This document shows, piece by piece, positions 1 to 12,325 of a DNA stretch of 64,000 bases; within the stretch, counting starts at the first letter, position 1, and every line of letters starts with the position of its first letter. Below the pieces are notes generated by a model. That model saw only the letters and a list, made by a program, of their open reading frames with translations. It did no database searches and had not been told where the DNA came from. Where the stretch lies: assembly GCA_007570785.1 (NCBI GenBank), contig ML660211.1, positions 603,352-667,351 on the forward strand, given 5' to 3'. Both the position numbers and the translations under genes were made by a program. Origin of the DNA: Antilocapra americana. Its lineage: Eukaryota; Chordata; Mammalia; Artiodactyla; Antilocapridae.

Positions 1-2330
1 AAGGCTAATAGAGTTTTGCCAGGAGAACGCACTGGTCATAGCAAACACCCTCTTCCAACAACAAAAGAGAAGACTGTACACATGGACATCACCAGAAGGT
101 CGACAATAAAATCAGATTGTTTGTATTCTTTGCAGCTAAAAATGGAGAAGCTCTATACAGTCAGCAAAAACAAGACCGGGAGCTGACTGTGACTCAGATC
201 ATGAACTCTTTGTTGCCAAATTCAGAGGGAAATTGGAGAAAGTGGAGAAAACCACTAGACCAGTCAGGTATGACCTAAATCAAATCCCTTATGACTATAC
301 AGTGGAAGTGAGAAACAGATTTAAAGGGCTAGATCTGATAGACAGAATGCCTGATGAACTATGGATGGAGGTTCGTGACATTGTACAGGAGACAGGAATT
401 AAGACCATCCCCAAGAAAAAGAAATGCAAAAAAGTGAAATGACTGTCTAAGGAGGCCTTACAAATAACTGTGAAAAGACAGGAAGCGAAAAGCAAAGGAG
501 GAAAAGGAAAGATATACCCATTTGAATGCAGAGTTCCAAAGAATAGCAAGGAGAGATATGAATGCCTTCCTCAGTGATCAATGCAAAGAAATAGAAGAAA
601 ACAACAGAATGGAAAAGACTAGAGATCTCTTCAAGAAAATTACAGATACCAAGGGAACATTTCATGCAAGGATGGGCTCAATAAAGGACAGAAATGGTAG
701 GGACCTAACAGAAACAGAAGATATTAAGAAGAGGTGGCAAGAATATACACAAGAACTTTACAAAAAAGACCTTCATGACCCAGATAACCACGGTGGTGGG
801 ATCACTCACCTACAGCCAGAAATCCTAGAATGTTAAGTCAAGTGGGCCTTAGGAAGCATCACTACACACAAAGCTAGTGGAGGTGATGAAATTCTAGTTG
901 AGCTATTTCAAATCTTGAAATATGACACTGTGAAAGTGCTATACTCAATATGCCAGCAAATATGGAAAACTCAGCAGTGGCCACAGGACTGAAAAATGTC
1001 AGTTGTCATCCCAACCCCAAAGAAAAGCAATGCCAAAGAATGCTCAAACTACCGCACAATTGCACTCATCTCACATGCTAGTAAAGTAATGCTTAAAATT
1101 CTCCAAACCAGCCTTCAACAATACATGAACCATGAACTTCCAGATGTTCAAGCTGGTTTTAGAAAAGACAGAGGAACCAGAGATCAAATTGCCAACATCC
1201 GAATGGTCATTGAAACAGCAAGAGAGTTCCAGAAAAACATCTATTACTGCTTTATTGACTAGTCAAAGCCTTGACTGTGTGGATCACAATAAACTGTGGA
1301 AAATTCTGAAAGAAATGAGTATACCAGACCACCTGACCTGCCTCTTGAGAAACCTGTATGCAGGTCAGGAAAGCAACAGTTAAAACCATACGTGGACCAA
1401 CAGACTGGTTCCAAATAGGAAAAGGAGTATATGAAGGCTGTAAACTGTCAGACTGCTTATAAACATATATGCAGAGTACATCATGACAAATGCTGGGATG
1501 GAGCAAGCACAAGTTAAAATCAAGATTTCCATGAGAAATATCAATAACCTCAGATATGCAGATGACACCACACTTATGCCAGAAAGTGAAGAGGAACTAA
1601 AGAGCCTCTTGATGAAAGTGAAAGAGGAGAGTGAAAAAGTTAGCTTAAAGCTCAACATTCAGAAAACTAAGATCATGGCATCTGGTCCCATCACTTCATG
1701 GCAGATAGATAGGGAAACAGTGGAAACAGTGTCAGACTTTATTTTTCTGGGCTCCAAAATCACTGTGTATGGTGATTGCAGCCATGAAATTAAAAGACGC
1801 TTACTCCTTGGAAGGAAAGTTATGACCAACCTAGACAGCATATTAAAAAGCAGAGACATTACTTTTTCAACAAAGGTCCGTATAGTCAAGGCTATTGTTT
1901 TTCCAGTGGTCATGTATAGATGTGAGAATTGGACTATAAAGAAAACTGAGCACCAAAGAATTGATGCTTTTGAAGAGTGGTGTTGGATAAGACTCTTGAG
2001 AGACCCTTGGACTGCAAGTAGATCAAACCAGTCCATCCTAAAGATCAGTCCTGGTTGTTCACTGGAAGGACTGATGTTGAAGCTGAAATTCCAATACTTT
2101 GGCAACCTGATGCGAAGAGTTGACTCATTGGAGAATACCCTGATGCTGGGAAAGATTGAGGGCAGGAGGAGAAGGGGATGACAGAGGATAAGATGATTGG
2201 ATTGCATCATCGAATCGATGGCCATGGGTTTGGGTAGACTCTGGGAGCTGGTGTTGGACAGGGAGGCCTGGTGCGCTGGGGTTCATGGTGTCACAAGGAG
2301 TCGAACATGACTGAGCGACTGAATTGAACT
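1..2330 (+). mobile_element. BovB (RTE) LINE, 5' part outside the window
   Basis: This is the ORF2 body and 3' end of a BovB retrotransposon in sense orientation. It opens inside the endonuclease region, continues through the linker and reverse transcriptase, and ends in the typical BovB tail of GACTGA-type repeats near 2310-2330. The left edge is cut by the window. Reading frame is kept only in pieces, so the copy is dead. It directly abuts a BovB 5' UTR piece in the opposite orientation. The family call rests on extensive agreement with the known BovB protein and on internal agreement with the other copies in this window. Confidence 0.95.
233..2181 (+). pseudogene. BovB ORF2 (endonuclease/reverse transcriptase) remnant
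   Basis: BovB ORF2 encodes an apurinic-type endonuclease followed by a reverse transcriptase used for target-primed reverse transcription. Open pieces lie at 233-442, 522-836, 996-1262 and 1483-2181, with stops and frame changes between them. The largest piece (232 codons) carries the RT catalytic box YADD at residues 25-28, encoded at 1555-1566, followed by the RT thumb and C-terminal region ending in an arginine-rich stretch. The piece at 996-1262 holds the PTPKK and NYRTIAL region of the RT fingers. Because the frame is broken at several points no functional enzyme can be made. The ATG codons at fragment starts are internal methionines, not true starts. Confidence 0.9.
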
Positions 2331-2912
2331 GTAAAGATGTTAAGAATCTTGGCAACCTCCTCCAAAAGGACTTATGCCAGGGAACTGCACCTTCCAGGAC
2401 TGCTTCTGTCAGTTCCCTGATCCTAAGGCTGGTCACCGTAGACTCATGCCTCCACCAGAGACTCCCAAACACTCTTAGGCATGTCTGCCTCAGTCTCTCA
2501 TGGGGTGACTGCTCCTTTCTCCTGTGCCTCGGTGCCCTCTAGGAGTCTCTGTTTCCACAGTCCTGTGGAAGTTCTGTAATCAAATCCAGCTGACCTTCAA
2601 AGTCAGATTCCCTGAGGATTCTCAGTATCTTTGTCATATCCCCAAGGGGTTGGGAAGTCTATTGTGAAGCCTAGATCTTTTGCAACAGTGTGCGAACTTC
2701 TATGATATAATTGCTCTCCAATTTGTGTATTGCCCACATAGCAGCTCTATAGTGGGGGTAATGGTGACCTCCTCCATGAGAACTTACCCCACTCACCATG
2801 CCTCTCCGGACTGCTGCTTCCAGAGCTTCTGTCCCAAAGCAAACTGGTGACCTATACCTCTGCAGGAGACCCTCAAACAGTGAACGGCCCAAGGGCCCTC
2901 CTGGCATTTAAT
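2331..2912 (-). mobile_element. BovB 5' UTR fragment, inverted relative to the adjoining BovB
   Basis: This stretch matches, on the same strand of the window, the 44.95-45.4 kb region that forms the 5' UTR of the minus-strand full-length BovB. Two unit-like blocks are visible, starting near 2331 (GGCAACCTCC, then AAAAGGACTTATGC) and near 2751 (GGGGTAATGGTGACC, then CTCCTCCATGAGAACTTA). About 170 bases that I could not match separate them. The orientation is opposite to the BovB ending at 2330. The likely explanation is that the plus-strand BovB inserted into, or next to, an older minus-strand BovB whose body lies beyond position 1. Confidence 0.7.
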
Positions 2913-3511
2913 TCATCCCCAGGAAACATTTAAGGAACAAATACATGAACAATATTTTTCTATTGTGGTTTACTTTTTCTTTTTAAAGGAAATTATATTA
3001 GATGACAACTTCTCTGCTTTAATATTATTCTTTTGTAAATGTTGTTAAATTTATATCAATACACCAAAGATTGCTTCACTGCTCTTTAGAATTCAAATGT
3101 CTAGAAATTATTATCTTAAAGGGCAATTTTCTGAGTGTGGTCACATAAATTCCTAAGAATTTTTAATTCCACTCCCATCTCACCCAAACTTTACTCTCCC
3201 CTGTAATGAAAGAACTATCTTAATGGCCAAATATAAGATTCAGCCTGATGCAGAAAGTTCTGTCACAGGAAAACAAAAGGAACTAGTCAAATCAAAGCCA
3301 TTTTGAAAAGCAACATTTAAGAAAACAATAAATAGTACCCAAATCCAGAAGGTCACATAGATTCAGGTTGCGGGCAGAGTTAGATGAAGTCATGATAAAG
3401 TGATGGAGATAAACTGAGCCAACGATCATCTGGAAGGTGAGAAAGGCAGCCCCAGATTGTCAACTCCGCTTCTGACAACTGACTAAATATCAGAGGTTCT
3501 CACACCCAACT
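2913..3511. other. Unassigned AT-rich sequence
   Basis: No gene, RNA or recognisable repeat is visible. The open frames are short and the composition matches the surrounding intergenic DNA. Confidence 0.5.
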
Positions 3512-4265
3512 CCTTTGTTGTTGCTGTTCAGCCACTAAGTCATGTCTGACTCTTTGTAACCTCATTTACAGCAGCATGCCAGGCTTCCCTGTCCTTCACT
3601 ATTCCCCAGAGTTTGCTCCAACTTATGTCCATTGAGTCGGGGATGACATCTAACTACTTTGTCATCTGTCATCCCCTTCTCTTCCTGCCAACAATTATTC
3701 TCATCATCAGGGTCCTTTTCAATGAGTCTGCTCTTTGCATCAGGTGGCCAAAGTATTGGAGCTTTGGTTTCAGCATCATTCCTTCCAATGAATATTCAGG
3801 GTTGATTTCTTTTAGGATTAACTGGTTTAATCACCTTGTTGTTCAAGGGACTCTCAAGAGCCTTCTCCAGCACCACAGTTCAAAACATCAGTTCTTTGGC
3901 ACTCACCCTTCTTTGTGGTCCAACTCTCACATCCATACATGACTACTGAAAAAAATCAGAGCTTTGAATAGATGGACTTTTGTTAGCAAAGTGATGTCTC
4001 TGTCTTTTAAAATGCTGTGGATGTTTGTCATGGCTTTTCTTCCAAGGAGCAAGCATCTTTTAATTTCATGGTTGGAGTCACTGTCCATAGTGATTTTTGA
4101 GCCCAAGAAAATAGTCTCTCACTGTTTCCATTGTTTCCCCCATCTATTTGCCATGAAGTGATTGTACCAGATGCCATGATCTTTTTTTTTTTTTTAATCT
4201 TAGTTTTAAATTAGCTTCTTCATTCTCCCCTTTCAGCTTCATCAAGAGACTCTTTAGTTCCTTAG
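3512..4265 (-). mobile_element. BovB 3' fragment, 5'-truncated
   Basis: This is the reverse complement of the BovB tail (GTTGTTGCTGTTCAGCC at the left edge), followed by the C-terminal ORF2 and RT region up to about 4265. A run of about 14 T at 4182-4195 interrupts the homology and is probably a later expansion. The copy lacks the catalytic part of the RT and is non-functional. Confidence 0.9.
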
Positions 4266-4319
4266 GTTCGATAAATTTACTAGACCAGTTCATAGAACCA
4301 GGAAATCTGTTTACTGACT

Positions 4320-4830
4320 AAATTACTGGTTGATTACAAAGGAGATTAAAGAATGTGAATCAACAATCAAATGAAGAGATACACTGGGCAAGGTCTTGAA
4401 CAAAGGAGCTTTTGTCCTGGTAGAATTTGGGGCTGTTATGACTGGGGCATGTGGAAGCATTCTAATTCCCCACCCTGGAAGCTCTTTGAAACTCCTTTTG
4501 GGGAAGTTTTATGGAAGCCTAACTACATAGGCATTGTTAACTCACTGGTAATTGGTGACTTATTCAACCTCCAGCACTTCTCCCCTTCCCAAAATCAAAG
4601 AAGCAAGATTGACAATTCCAACCCCTTAGTCACATAGCTGGTTCCCTTAACATCCAGCCTCCATCTTTAAACTGTTTTATCCAAGAGTTACCTGATTAAC
4701 ATAAAACATCTTAATGTGTCTCTCACACTTAGAAAATCACAAGGCTTTAGGAGCTCTTTGCCAGGAACAGGGCTGGAGACTAAATATCTGTTTCTTATTA
4801 TAAATCACAATATGACACCATCCCTATCTT
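4320..4830 (+). repeat. Possible ancient LTR-like remnant
   Basis: The block resembles the 3' half of old mammalian endogenous-retrovirus LTRs. Around 4745-4815 it has a TTTTAGGAGCTCTTTGCCAG motif, then AAATAT and TTCTTATTATAAATCACAATATGAC, similar to the R/U5 part of MER-type LTRs. I cannot name the family from memory. No internal retroviral genes are visible beside it. It may also be an unrelated low-copy repeat. Confidence 0.35.
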
Positions 4831-5689
4831 CTCCTCAAATATTTTACAGTAACACTTATGAAAAGTTTTTCAAGAATGTCAGTTACATGATTAGCTGTGC
4901 TGAGCAGGGCACCCTTTAAATAGAAATTTAGGTATATTTATTTGTTTCTAAAAAAAAAAAACAAAAAAACAATTCCCTCCATCTTTAGAATGCAAATGTC
5001 CAAACTATACCTAAGAACAATATAGTTACAAATATCTATAGCCTCAGTTAGGAAATGTGAATATCATCATAGAGATGATGTAGAAAATACTGCCTAGCTT
5101 TCTGTTTCATGGATTTACAATGAAAAAGAATTTTGAAAGAGAAGTTTGAAATATACACTGGAGCTAGCACAAATTCTTTGGTTGGGGTAGAGTGTTTCAA
5201 ACATTTTGCAAGGAAATCACCAAACTTCATAAGCATATTTTTTAAAACTTTCCGTTATGTTATATTCTGTGAGTGCCCATAAGGGAAGTGTACACTGACA
5301 TTAAGAGTCTCTGAGGATGGTCCCTGCTGACCAACATTTCTGCCCTGGCAACTTCACCATCACTCTGTGTGCGTGTGTGTTTCAGCAAGTAATGTTAAGA
5401 GTTTATGTTATAAAAATGAATAAAACATGGAAAAATCTTACTGACATGAATAGTCAATATATTTGTCATTGCATGATAAAGTCATAATAAAATTGGATTT
5501 TTTTTCTTTTTTATTTGCTTGTGTGTTTTTTTTCAGTTAAATTCTTTTATATATATATATATATATATCAGCCTATTAACAGTGTTTTAAAGTTTCATGC
5601 TGTCATATTGCATGCTGACTGTTTAAATTTTCTGCTCAGTTTATCATAGAAGGAATTCTTTCTAATGATTTAATTTTCTTTTTTTGAAT
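4831..5689. other. AT-rich unassigned sequence with a TA microsatellite
   Basis: No gene or named repeat is seen. A TA dinucleotide tract of about 20 bases lies at 5548-5568, and several T-runs occur between 5490 and 5535. Confidence 0.5.
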
Positions 5690-5750
5690 CTCACCTTTTA
5701 TACTGAGGTATAATTGCCATGTAACACTATATTATTAGATTATTTTTAAA
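5690..5750 (-). mobile_element. Short old L1 3' remnant
   Basis: The stretch ACTGAGGTATAATTGCCATG with the following TAACACTATATTA resembles the reverse complement of the 3' UTR of old L1 elements. It is short and diverged, so the call is weak. Confidence 0.35.
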
Positions 5751-6829
5751 TACTTAATCCAGCAAAATTTCAAACTTAATCAGATAGGATTATAATTTAA
5801 CACATAGGTTACAGTCCAGTTCAGTAGAAAAAATATACAACATTGAAAAATATACAGAAAAAATATTGCTGAATAAGTAGCATTTTTATTTTTGGCTTTC
5901 CTTTGATGTTGTTCTTCATTGTTTCCTTTGTTGACCACTATCTATATAATAACTACAACTTTAAGTCTACTGAAGTTATCATAGTAAGCTCTTTACTTGC
6001 CTTCCAGAACAAATTATATGCAAAAGCAGTGTACTACTTAACAAATATGGGCATACAGTCTTAAATAAATATAGTCATGCATATGTATATAACAGTACAT
6101 AGCCTGAATAACCAAAGAAAAGTACAAACTTGAACTTAATTGTGCTTGCTTTGTGATGACTTGTGATATTTTATGATGCTTAGGGATATTTCAAAGTGTG
6201 TGTTTTCCCTTGTACGAGTTTTTTTTTCCCCCCCAAATCCTCTTCCTCATTTTGCCTGGCATACAGTTGATTATCAATAAGCATTTATTGGAGAGAACTG
6301 AGCCGTTTTACTGAATATATTCCTGTTGTTCCTCATTATGCCCCTTTCATTGTGTTCCTTTCTGCTTTGAAGCTCTGCTTATATTTTAAAAAGAAAAATT
6401 TGACATTTCATCCATGAAATAGGTCTAATCTTTTACCTTCTGCTTTCAAAAGTTAGTTGAGAGCATCATATATTCCAAGATTGGGAATACAATGATAATT
6501 TAATAAGATCTGGTCTTGACATCCAAAGACCTTGGAAGTTTTATTGTATTCACAGTCAATCCCTCAACTTTATTTGGTGCTCATAAATGTAATTTTTATT
6601 ACTCTTTATAAATATTTCTTTCCTCCAATTTGATCTGAAGCTTTGCAAGAAAAATAAAATTATTTTTCACTACCTTGCAGATTATGTAATTAATTATTTC
6701 TTAAATGTTGGGTGAGATCCAGATGATTGGTAAAAAACTCTAGATAAATCATTCTTGTTCTATTCCTCTCACATTTCAAGTGCAATCTATCACAAAATCA
6801 TTTTGGCTTTGTTCTCAAAATATATCTTT
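5751..6829. other. Unassigned AT-rich intergenic sequence
   Basis: I see no gene, young repeat or RNA in this block. Frames are short and the base composition is uniformly AT-rich. Confidence 0.5.
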
Positions 6830-7330
6830 TCTTTGTCTCCACTGCTACAGCCTCATCTCACCATCATCTCATACCTGGAACATTCAAAAGAGTTCTCCCA
6901 GCTTCTACCTTTTATCCACAAACCATTCCCAATGCTGCCACTAGTATAATCCCCATAAAGTACCCGTGAGACAGGTTAATCTTATACTCGGCACCTTACA
7001 ACGGTTCCTTCACTAGAGTAGAGACTCCCATCTTTGTAGCTGCTTACATGGGCCACAATACCTAAAACATTTCCGCCTCCTTTCCACTCTACTTGATCTC
7101 CTCTTACTCTTTCCTTTTTCACTCCTTTCTGTTCACATTGGCCTCCTTGCTGATGCTAAAACAGAAGAACACAACAAGACTTTGCTCTACTTCTTATCTC
7201 TGCTACACAATGCACATACTTGCACTCCCAAACTTCACTTCATTTTTTTCATAAGCTTATACACTTTTATAACAGCACATAATTTACTTAATATATTTTC
7301 ACTTGGTATTTCCTTTTAAAATATAAAATC
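6830..7330 (+). mobile_element. Probable L2 LINE remnant
   Basis: A C- and T-rich stretch (CTGCTACAGCCTCATCTCACC, later ACTCCTTTCTGTTCACATTGG and TGCACTCCC) follows the order of motifs in the 3' coding and UTR part of L2. An L2-like tail (TATAAAATCCTCAAGG) appears near 7320. Divergence is high and I could not align it end to end. Confidence 0.35.
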
Positions 7331-8182
7331 CTCAAGGTAAGAAATCTTTATGCATTTATGTTTTATAGTTTTATAGAAAAATTTTATAGATATATCCCAA
7401 AAGACTAGACTAGATTGACAAATATTTGGTTATCATTAAGTTATTTTAAGTATGCATGAATGACTCAAATAGTGAATGAATGATTATGTAAAGCAAATTT
7501 CTAGAGTTATATTTAAACATCTGTGGATGTTTGAATATTCAATCAAAAATGATAATAGTCATTTCATTCCTATGCATTTATGAAATTTATATATCAGATC
7601 AGTTATTATAACTTTTGAATTAAAAATTGATATATAGTTCCTGATTTCTCTTCAGAATTGCAAGGCTTTCTCTCATAAAATAATGGGAATACAAAAGAGC
7701 CAGGGTGATGTTTATGGTATATTTAAGAAGAAAATTATTCAGAAATCCACCAAGAGGACAAGTAGCTCCATCATATCAAGTTAGATTTTAAGAGAAATAT
7801 TTGAAATTCTGGAAAAATATGGGAGAAAAAGTAAGCAAAAGATATCCTATATAAAAAGTAGCACACACCTTCTGATGACACAACCTATAAATTACTAAGT
7901 ATTTGCCGAGTGGCAGTTATCCAGTCTTAGTATATACAGTATATAAGAAAATTAGGTTAATGGGAGCTCAGAAGTAAAAGTAAAAGCAGAAAGACAGTCC
8001 TATTACATGGGAAAAATAGGCTAGGGACTAAGGCTTGTGAATCCCACTATCAGCTTGTGAGCACTGTCAAATGTGGACATATTACAGGGAACGTGTACTA
8101 TGGCTGGCACTACAGCTGGTCTGCTCTCATTCCAACAGCATCTGCTCTCATACAGCATCTACTTCAAACCTTGTAGTTTTTC
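7331..8182. other. Unassigned AT-rich sequence
   Basis: No gene or recognisable repeat. A short direct repetition of CATCTGCTCTCAT-like sequence occurs around 8138-8160. Confidence 0.5.
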
Positions 8183-8190
8183 TAACCTAT

Positions 8191-8457
8191 TTGTTGTTGT
8201 TCAGTTGTCAAGCTGTGCCCAACTCTTTGCAGCCCCATAGATTGTAGCTTGCCAAGCTCCTCTGTCCTGTGCTATCTCCCAGAGTTTGCTAAATTTGATG
8301 TCCATTGAATCAGTGATGCTATTCTTCTGCCACCCACTTCTCCTATCGCCTTCAGTCTTTCCCAGCCTGGGTCTTTTCCAGTGAGTTGGCATTTTGAATC
8401 AGGTGGCCAAAGTATTGGAGCTTCAGCCTCAGTAACAGTCCTTCCAATGGATATTTG
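8191..8457 (-). mobile_element. BovB 3' fragment with short TSD
   Basis: This 267-bp insertion is the reverse complement of the BovB 3' end, truncated within the ORF2 C-terminus. It is flanked by the direct repeat TAACCTAT at 8183-8190 and 8458-8465, which fits target-primed insertion. It contains no functional sequence. Confidence 0.88.
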
Positions 8458-8529
8458 TAACCTATACTGCACCATTAATTTATTGGGACAGAATAATTCA
8501 AGGTGCTTTATGCTTGTACTAAGATCCAT

Positions 8530-9176
8530 TTCTTTTTTTTTTTTTTCCTTTTTTTTTTTTTATTGTTTTTGCCATACAATGTCATGATATCACCATGGGT
8601 TTACATATGCTTCCCCTCCAGAACCCCCCTCCCTCCTCCCTCCCCCCCAGGAAATCTCGCTGCACCAGCCCCGAGCATCAATCCTGGGCTGGCGATTGAT
8701 TAGACATATGATAATTAACTTGTTTCAATGCCCTTCTCCCATATCATCCCACCCTTACCCTCATCCACAGAGTCCACGAGTCTATTCTATACCATCTGCG
8801 TTCCTTTTGCTGTCTCGCATGTTGGGTTCTCGTTACTGTCTTTCTAAATTCCATATAGATGTGTTAATATACTGTATTGTTGTTTTTGCTTCTGGCTTAC
8901 TTCACTCTGGATAATGGGCTCCAGTTTCGTCCATCTGAGTAGAGTTGCTTCAAATGAATTTTTTTTTTAATGCTGAGTAATATTCCATTGTGTATATGTA
9001 CCACAGCTTTCTTATCCATTTGTCAGTTGATGGGCATCTAGGTTGCTTCCATGTCTTGGCTATTGTAAACAATGCAGCGATGAACATTGGGGTACACGTG
9101 GCTCTTTCAATTCTGGTTTCCTTGGTGTATATGCCCAGCAGTGGGATTGCTGGGTCATATGGCAGGACTATTTCTT
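8530..9176 (-). mobile_element. 5'-truncated L1-BT (young ruminant L1)
   Basis: The element starts on the left with a T-rich tract (its poly-A tail in reverse), then the L1 3' UTR with a long pyrimidine tract at 8624-8648, and then the C-terminal ORF2 region up to about 9176. It matches the 53-kb and 63-kb copies closely. Possible short TSDs (ATTTCTT) flank it. It is truncated to about 0.65 kb and cannot transpose. Confidence 0.93.
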
Positions 9177-10019
9177 GAAAAAAATCACATTATTTGTGTA
9201 TGTTAAATGTCTTCACAATCATGTTAATTGCTGCTAGTCAACACATCATGTAAAAACCTATGGCAAGTGTCAATAATTACATCTTCTTATATTCAGAGCA
9301 GTGAAAATGTCAGTATGTTTAAACATCCTCATAAGATTACAACCTTCCATATACTCCAGAACACATATGACAGTTAATTTAATATCTGGTATAATGGAAA
9401 CCTCTAGCAAATCTAACAACTCCCTAATGGCATCTTGCCACAGCTGCTTGATGGGGGAAGACAGTGTGTCAAAATTTTACTCCTATTTAAGCTCTAGAGA
9501 AACAGCTTGTTTATTTATAGCAAAACAATACTTTATCTGTAGCAGTTAAAATATATCACCTGCCATTTTTAATATTTATTATGTCATAAGTGACTGATGA
9601 AAACAGAAAGGAATACAGTTTTAAAGACAGAAAGAGATACAGCTTTGCCAAATTCCTCTGAGACTCAGGTTAGGAAAGTTATTCAGTGACAGTGACTGTG
9701 AAAGAAGAAACATGATTTAATTACATTTCCAGTGATGAAAAATAATGTAATAACAGATAAGGGGAAACTACTACTTTTTGCTTTCAGACTATAAACTCAA
9801 ATTGTTATTTAGAAAACATAGTCACTTTTCTTTCTATGACATTTATGTGAATAGACAGATGGAAAGGTAACAAGAAAACGCATACATCAATTCTTGTGAT
9901 AGAGCATACAGAAAGATCAAGAGGCAATTGCAGAAAAGGAGACCTCAAGCAAGGACTATGTGCATTGACATCTTATCTCTTTCCCTGAAGGAGATCCTCA
10001 CACATGAATATCAACCCTA
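9177..10019. other. Unassigned AT-rich sequence
   Basis: No gene is recognised. An 82-codon open frame at 9301-9549 has no motif I can name and no supporting context. Confidence 0.5.
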
Positions 10020-10243
10020 CTTGCTGTTGTTGTTGTTATTCAGTCGCTAAGTCCGGTCTGACTCTTTGCGATCCCATGTACTGTAGCTCTTCAGGCTCCT
10101 CCGTTCATAGGATTTCCCAGTCAAGAATACTGGACTCGGTTGCCATTTCCTCCCCCATGGATCTTCCCCACCAAGGGATCTAACCCACATCTCCTGCGTT
10201 GGCAAGTGGATTCTTTATCACTGAGCCAATTGGGAAGCCCATA
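10020..10243 (-). mobile_element. Bov-tA SINE
   Basis: Reverse complement of a Bov-tA element. The BovB-like tail is at the left (TTGTTGTTATTCAGTCGCTAA) and the tRNA-derived head at the right, ending in GGGAAGCCC. It was mobilised by RTE/BovB enzymes and encodes nothing. Confidence 0.92.
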
Positions 10244-11019
10244 AGGTGAGCGTTACTTCCTCTTATATTTCTGTCGTTTTTTTTTTTTTTTTCCCCACCC
10301 ATTGAAATCACTTCCTCTATTTTTCTCTAGTGGAAAACTAAAAAATGTAACATGATCTAATAAAAACTTTAATAAACATCTACATTTTGAAACTTTTTTA
10401 GCCTATATTTAGAAAAAAGAAAAATAATTTCCAGCTATAAAATGCATGTTATCATCTTTTAATTCCACAAAATTAAAAAAAAAACAGACAACAAATTTGA
10501 GAAGGGCCAAAGTTTAAAAGCTGGATAAATGAGTAATAGAAAGGAAATAAGATGTTGGGAAACATAAGTTTCCTGTGGATAATTTCATAAGTGACTGAGT
10601 AAGAACTCTTAAAGTATTTTGGTTTACATCTTCAAGAATCATGCAACCCAAGTGAAATTTTGAAACTCTTTTGAAACATCATAAGTCTATCTAGAATTCT
10701 ACAATTTTAAGAATATGAGGCTATCCTGGGAAAATTATGAAGTTCCAAACAAATGTCCAGGAAATCATATTATTCAAAGATTTCAATCATATTCCAGTGA
10801 TAATACTGATACCTCTCATCAAGACACAAAGTGACCTGTGACTTACCCACATCCAACTGTCTCTTTGCCCTCACTTCTTTTAGTGCAAGTGATGTAGAAT
10901 AGGTCAGAATATCCTGCATGCAATATTCTTTTTCCCATCTCTATGATTTTCCTAGTACTCTGATAGGAAAGGATTTCTCCCATCTTGCTTCTTTAATGAA
11001 AAAAAAAACAAACCTTATT
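10244..11019. other. Unassigned AT-rich sequence
   Basis: No gene or repeat is recognised apart from a T-run near 10278-10293. Confidence 0.5.
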
Positions 11020-11285
11020 TATCTTCAAAGAATCAAATCAAATATCTTCTCTATAATTCCTTTCCTGGACTTATGAGATGGACTGAGTTCTTCTTATAAC
11101 TATACAACCCAAACACATCATTATAATATCTCTACTTGGCAGACTTTGGAAATTATCTGTTTTCTGTGGTTTGTCTCTTCTACTATGCTGGAAAATCCTT
11201 AATTAGAAAAAGCTGACTTTCTTTATCTCTCTCTTTCCACTGTCTGTTTCAATAATTGACACTCAACAGGTGCTTTAAAATGTCT
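11020..11285 (+). mobile_element. L2 LINE 3' remnant
   Basis: The order of motifs follows the L2 tail: AATTATCTGTTTTCTGTGGT, a diverged TAGAATGTAAGCTCC-like region, CTGTCTGTTT, and AATAATTGACACTCAACAGGTGC at the end. The match is diverged but collinear. Confidence 0.5.
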
Positions 11286-11648
11286 ATCATAGAATAATGA
11301 GATCATTCTCAGAAGTAGACTCTGGAAATAGGGTCAATTGCCTTAGCATCTGTGGAATAGGCATTTTACTTCTTTTTGTTTTCTATAGGCTATGGGATTC
11401 ATTATACATCATTACCAAAATAACAAAGAAAATCTTAAAGAGGATTATAGCCTCCTGCAGATGGAGAAACAGTGCTATAACTACTTTTGCCTCTGTGTCT
11501 TCTAAAAGATAAGCAGTTAGCATGATGGTTTAAAGTTACGTGATGCACAATGTGATATTAGATCCTATGGGGTAGCAGGAAAACCAATGCCTGGAAGATC
11601 TTAATTACTGGGATTATGTGGTTTGCTTTCTGCAGGTAAAGCCTCTTG

Positions 11649-11858
11649 TGAGCATACTTAGTTGCTAAATCATGTGACCACAAGGACTGTAGCCCGCCAG
11701 GCTCCTTCATGCATGGGAATTCCCAGGCAATAATACTGGAGTGGGTTGCCATTTTCCACTCCAGGGGATCTTCCCAACCCAGGGATTGAATCCAGGTCTC
11801 CTGTGTCCCTTGGATTAGCAAGTGGATTCTTTACCACTGAACCATCTGGGAAGCCCCA
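11649..11858 (-). mobile_element. Bov-tA SINE with 11-bp TSD
   Basis: A reverse-oriented Bov-tA with its tRNA-like head at the right edge (ACCATCTGGGAAGCCCC). Perfect direct repeats AAAGCCTCTTG flank it at 11638-11648 and 11859-11869, marking the insertion borders exactly. Confidence 0.95.
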
Positions 11859-11951
11859 AAAGCCTCTTGGCTCATGTAAAGAAGTTCCATGATATCTGTC
11901 TGATTAGGACTAAAGCACTCTTCATATTACATACTAAGTAAACACTGTGGA

Positions 11952-12030
11952 AGAAAGAAAGAGTGAAATGGAGAGAGAGAGAGGTGTTGAGAGAGGAAGG
12001 AAGAAAGAAAGAAAAGAAGGGAGGGATGGT
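11952..12030 (+). repeat. GA-rich low-complexity tract
   Basis: A polypurine stretch made of GAAA, GAGA and GGAAG units. It is simple sequence with no gene content. Confidence 0.85.
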
Positions 12031-12325
12031 GTAAGGACAGGAATGGATCTTTCAAATTGAAAATGTATCAGCCACGGCTTGAGTGTTCCTCCTGGGACTG
12101 TGACACAAAGTACCTCCTCTTACACATTTCAGTTCTTCCTCCATCATAGCATCTACAAATAACATCACTCATTGGAACTAACTGCAAGGAAGAGCTGGTT
12201 GATATCACTGTATTTCTTTAATACTACAATGGTGCAACTTCATTAAAATCAAAGGGAAGTTTAAACTCGTAGATAATCAGAAAATAAGGATTGGGTCTAC
12301 TTTCAAACAATTTAAAAGTGAGGAT

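Noticed and set aside
1659..2225. 188-codon open frame on the minus strand
   Set aside because: It is antisense to BovB ORF2; several BovB copies give similar antisense frames, so it is a by-product of the sense coding sequence.
5548..5568. Possible origin or structured element in the TA tract
   Set aside because: A plain dinucleotide repeat in AT-rich DNA with no other supporting feature.
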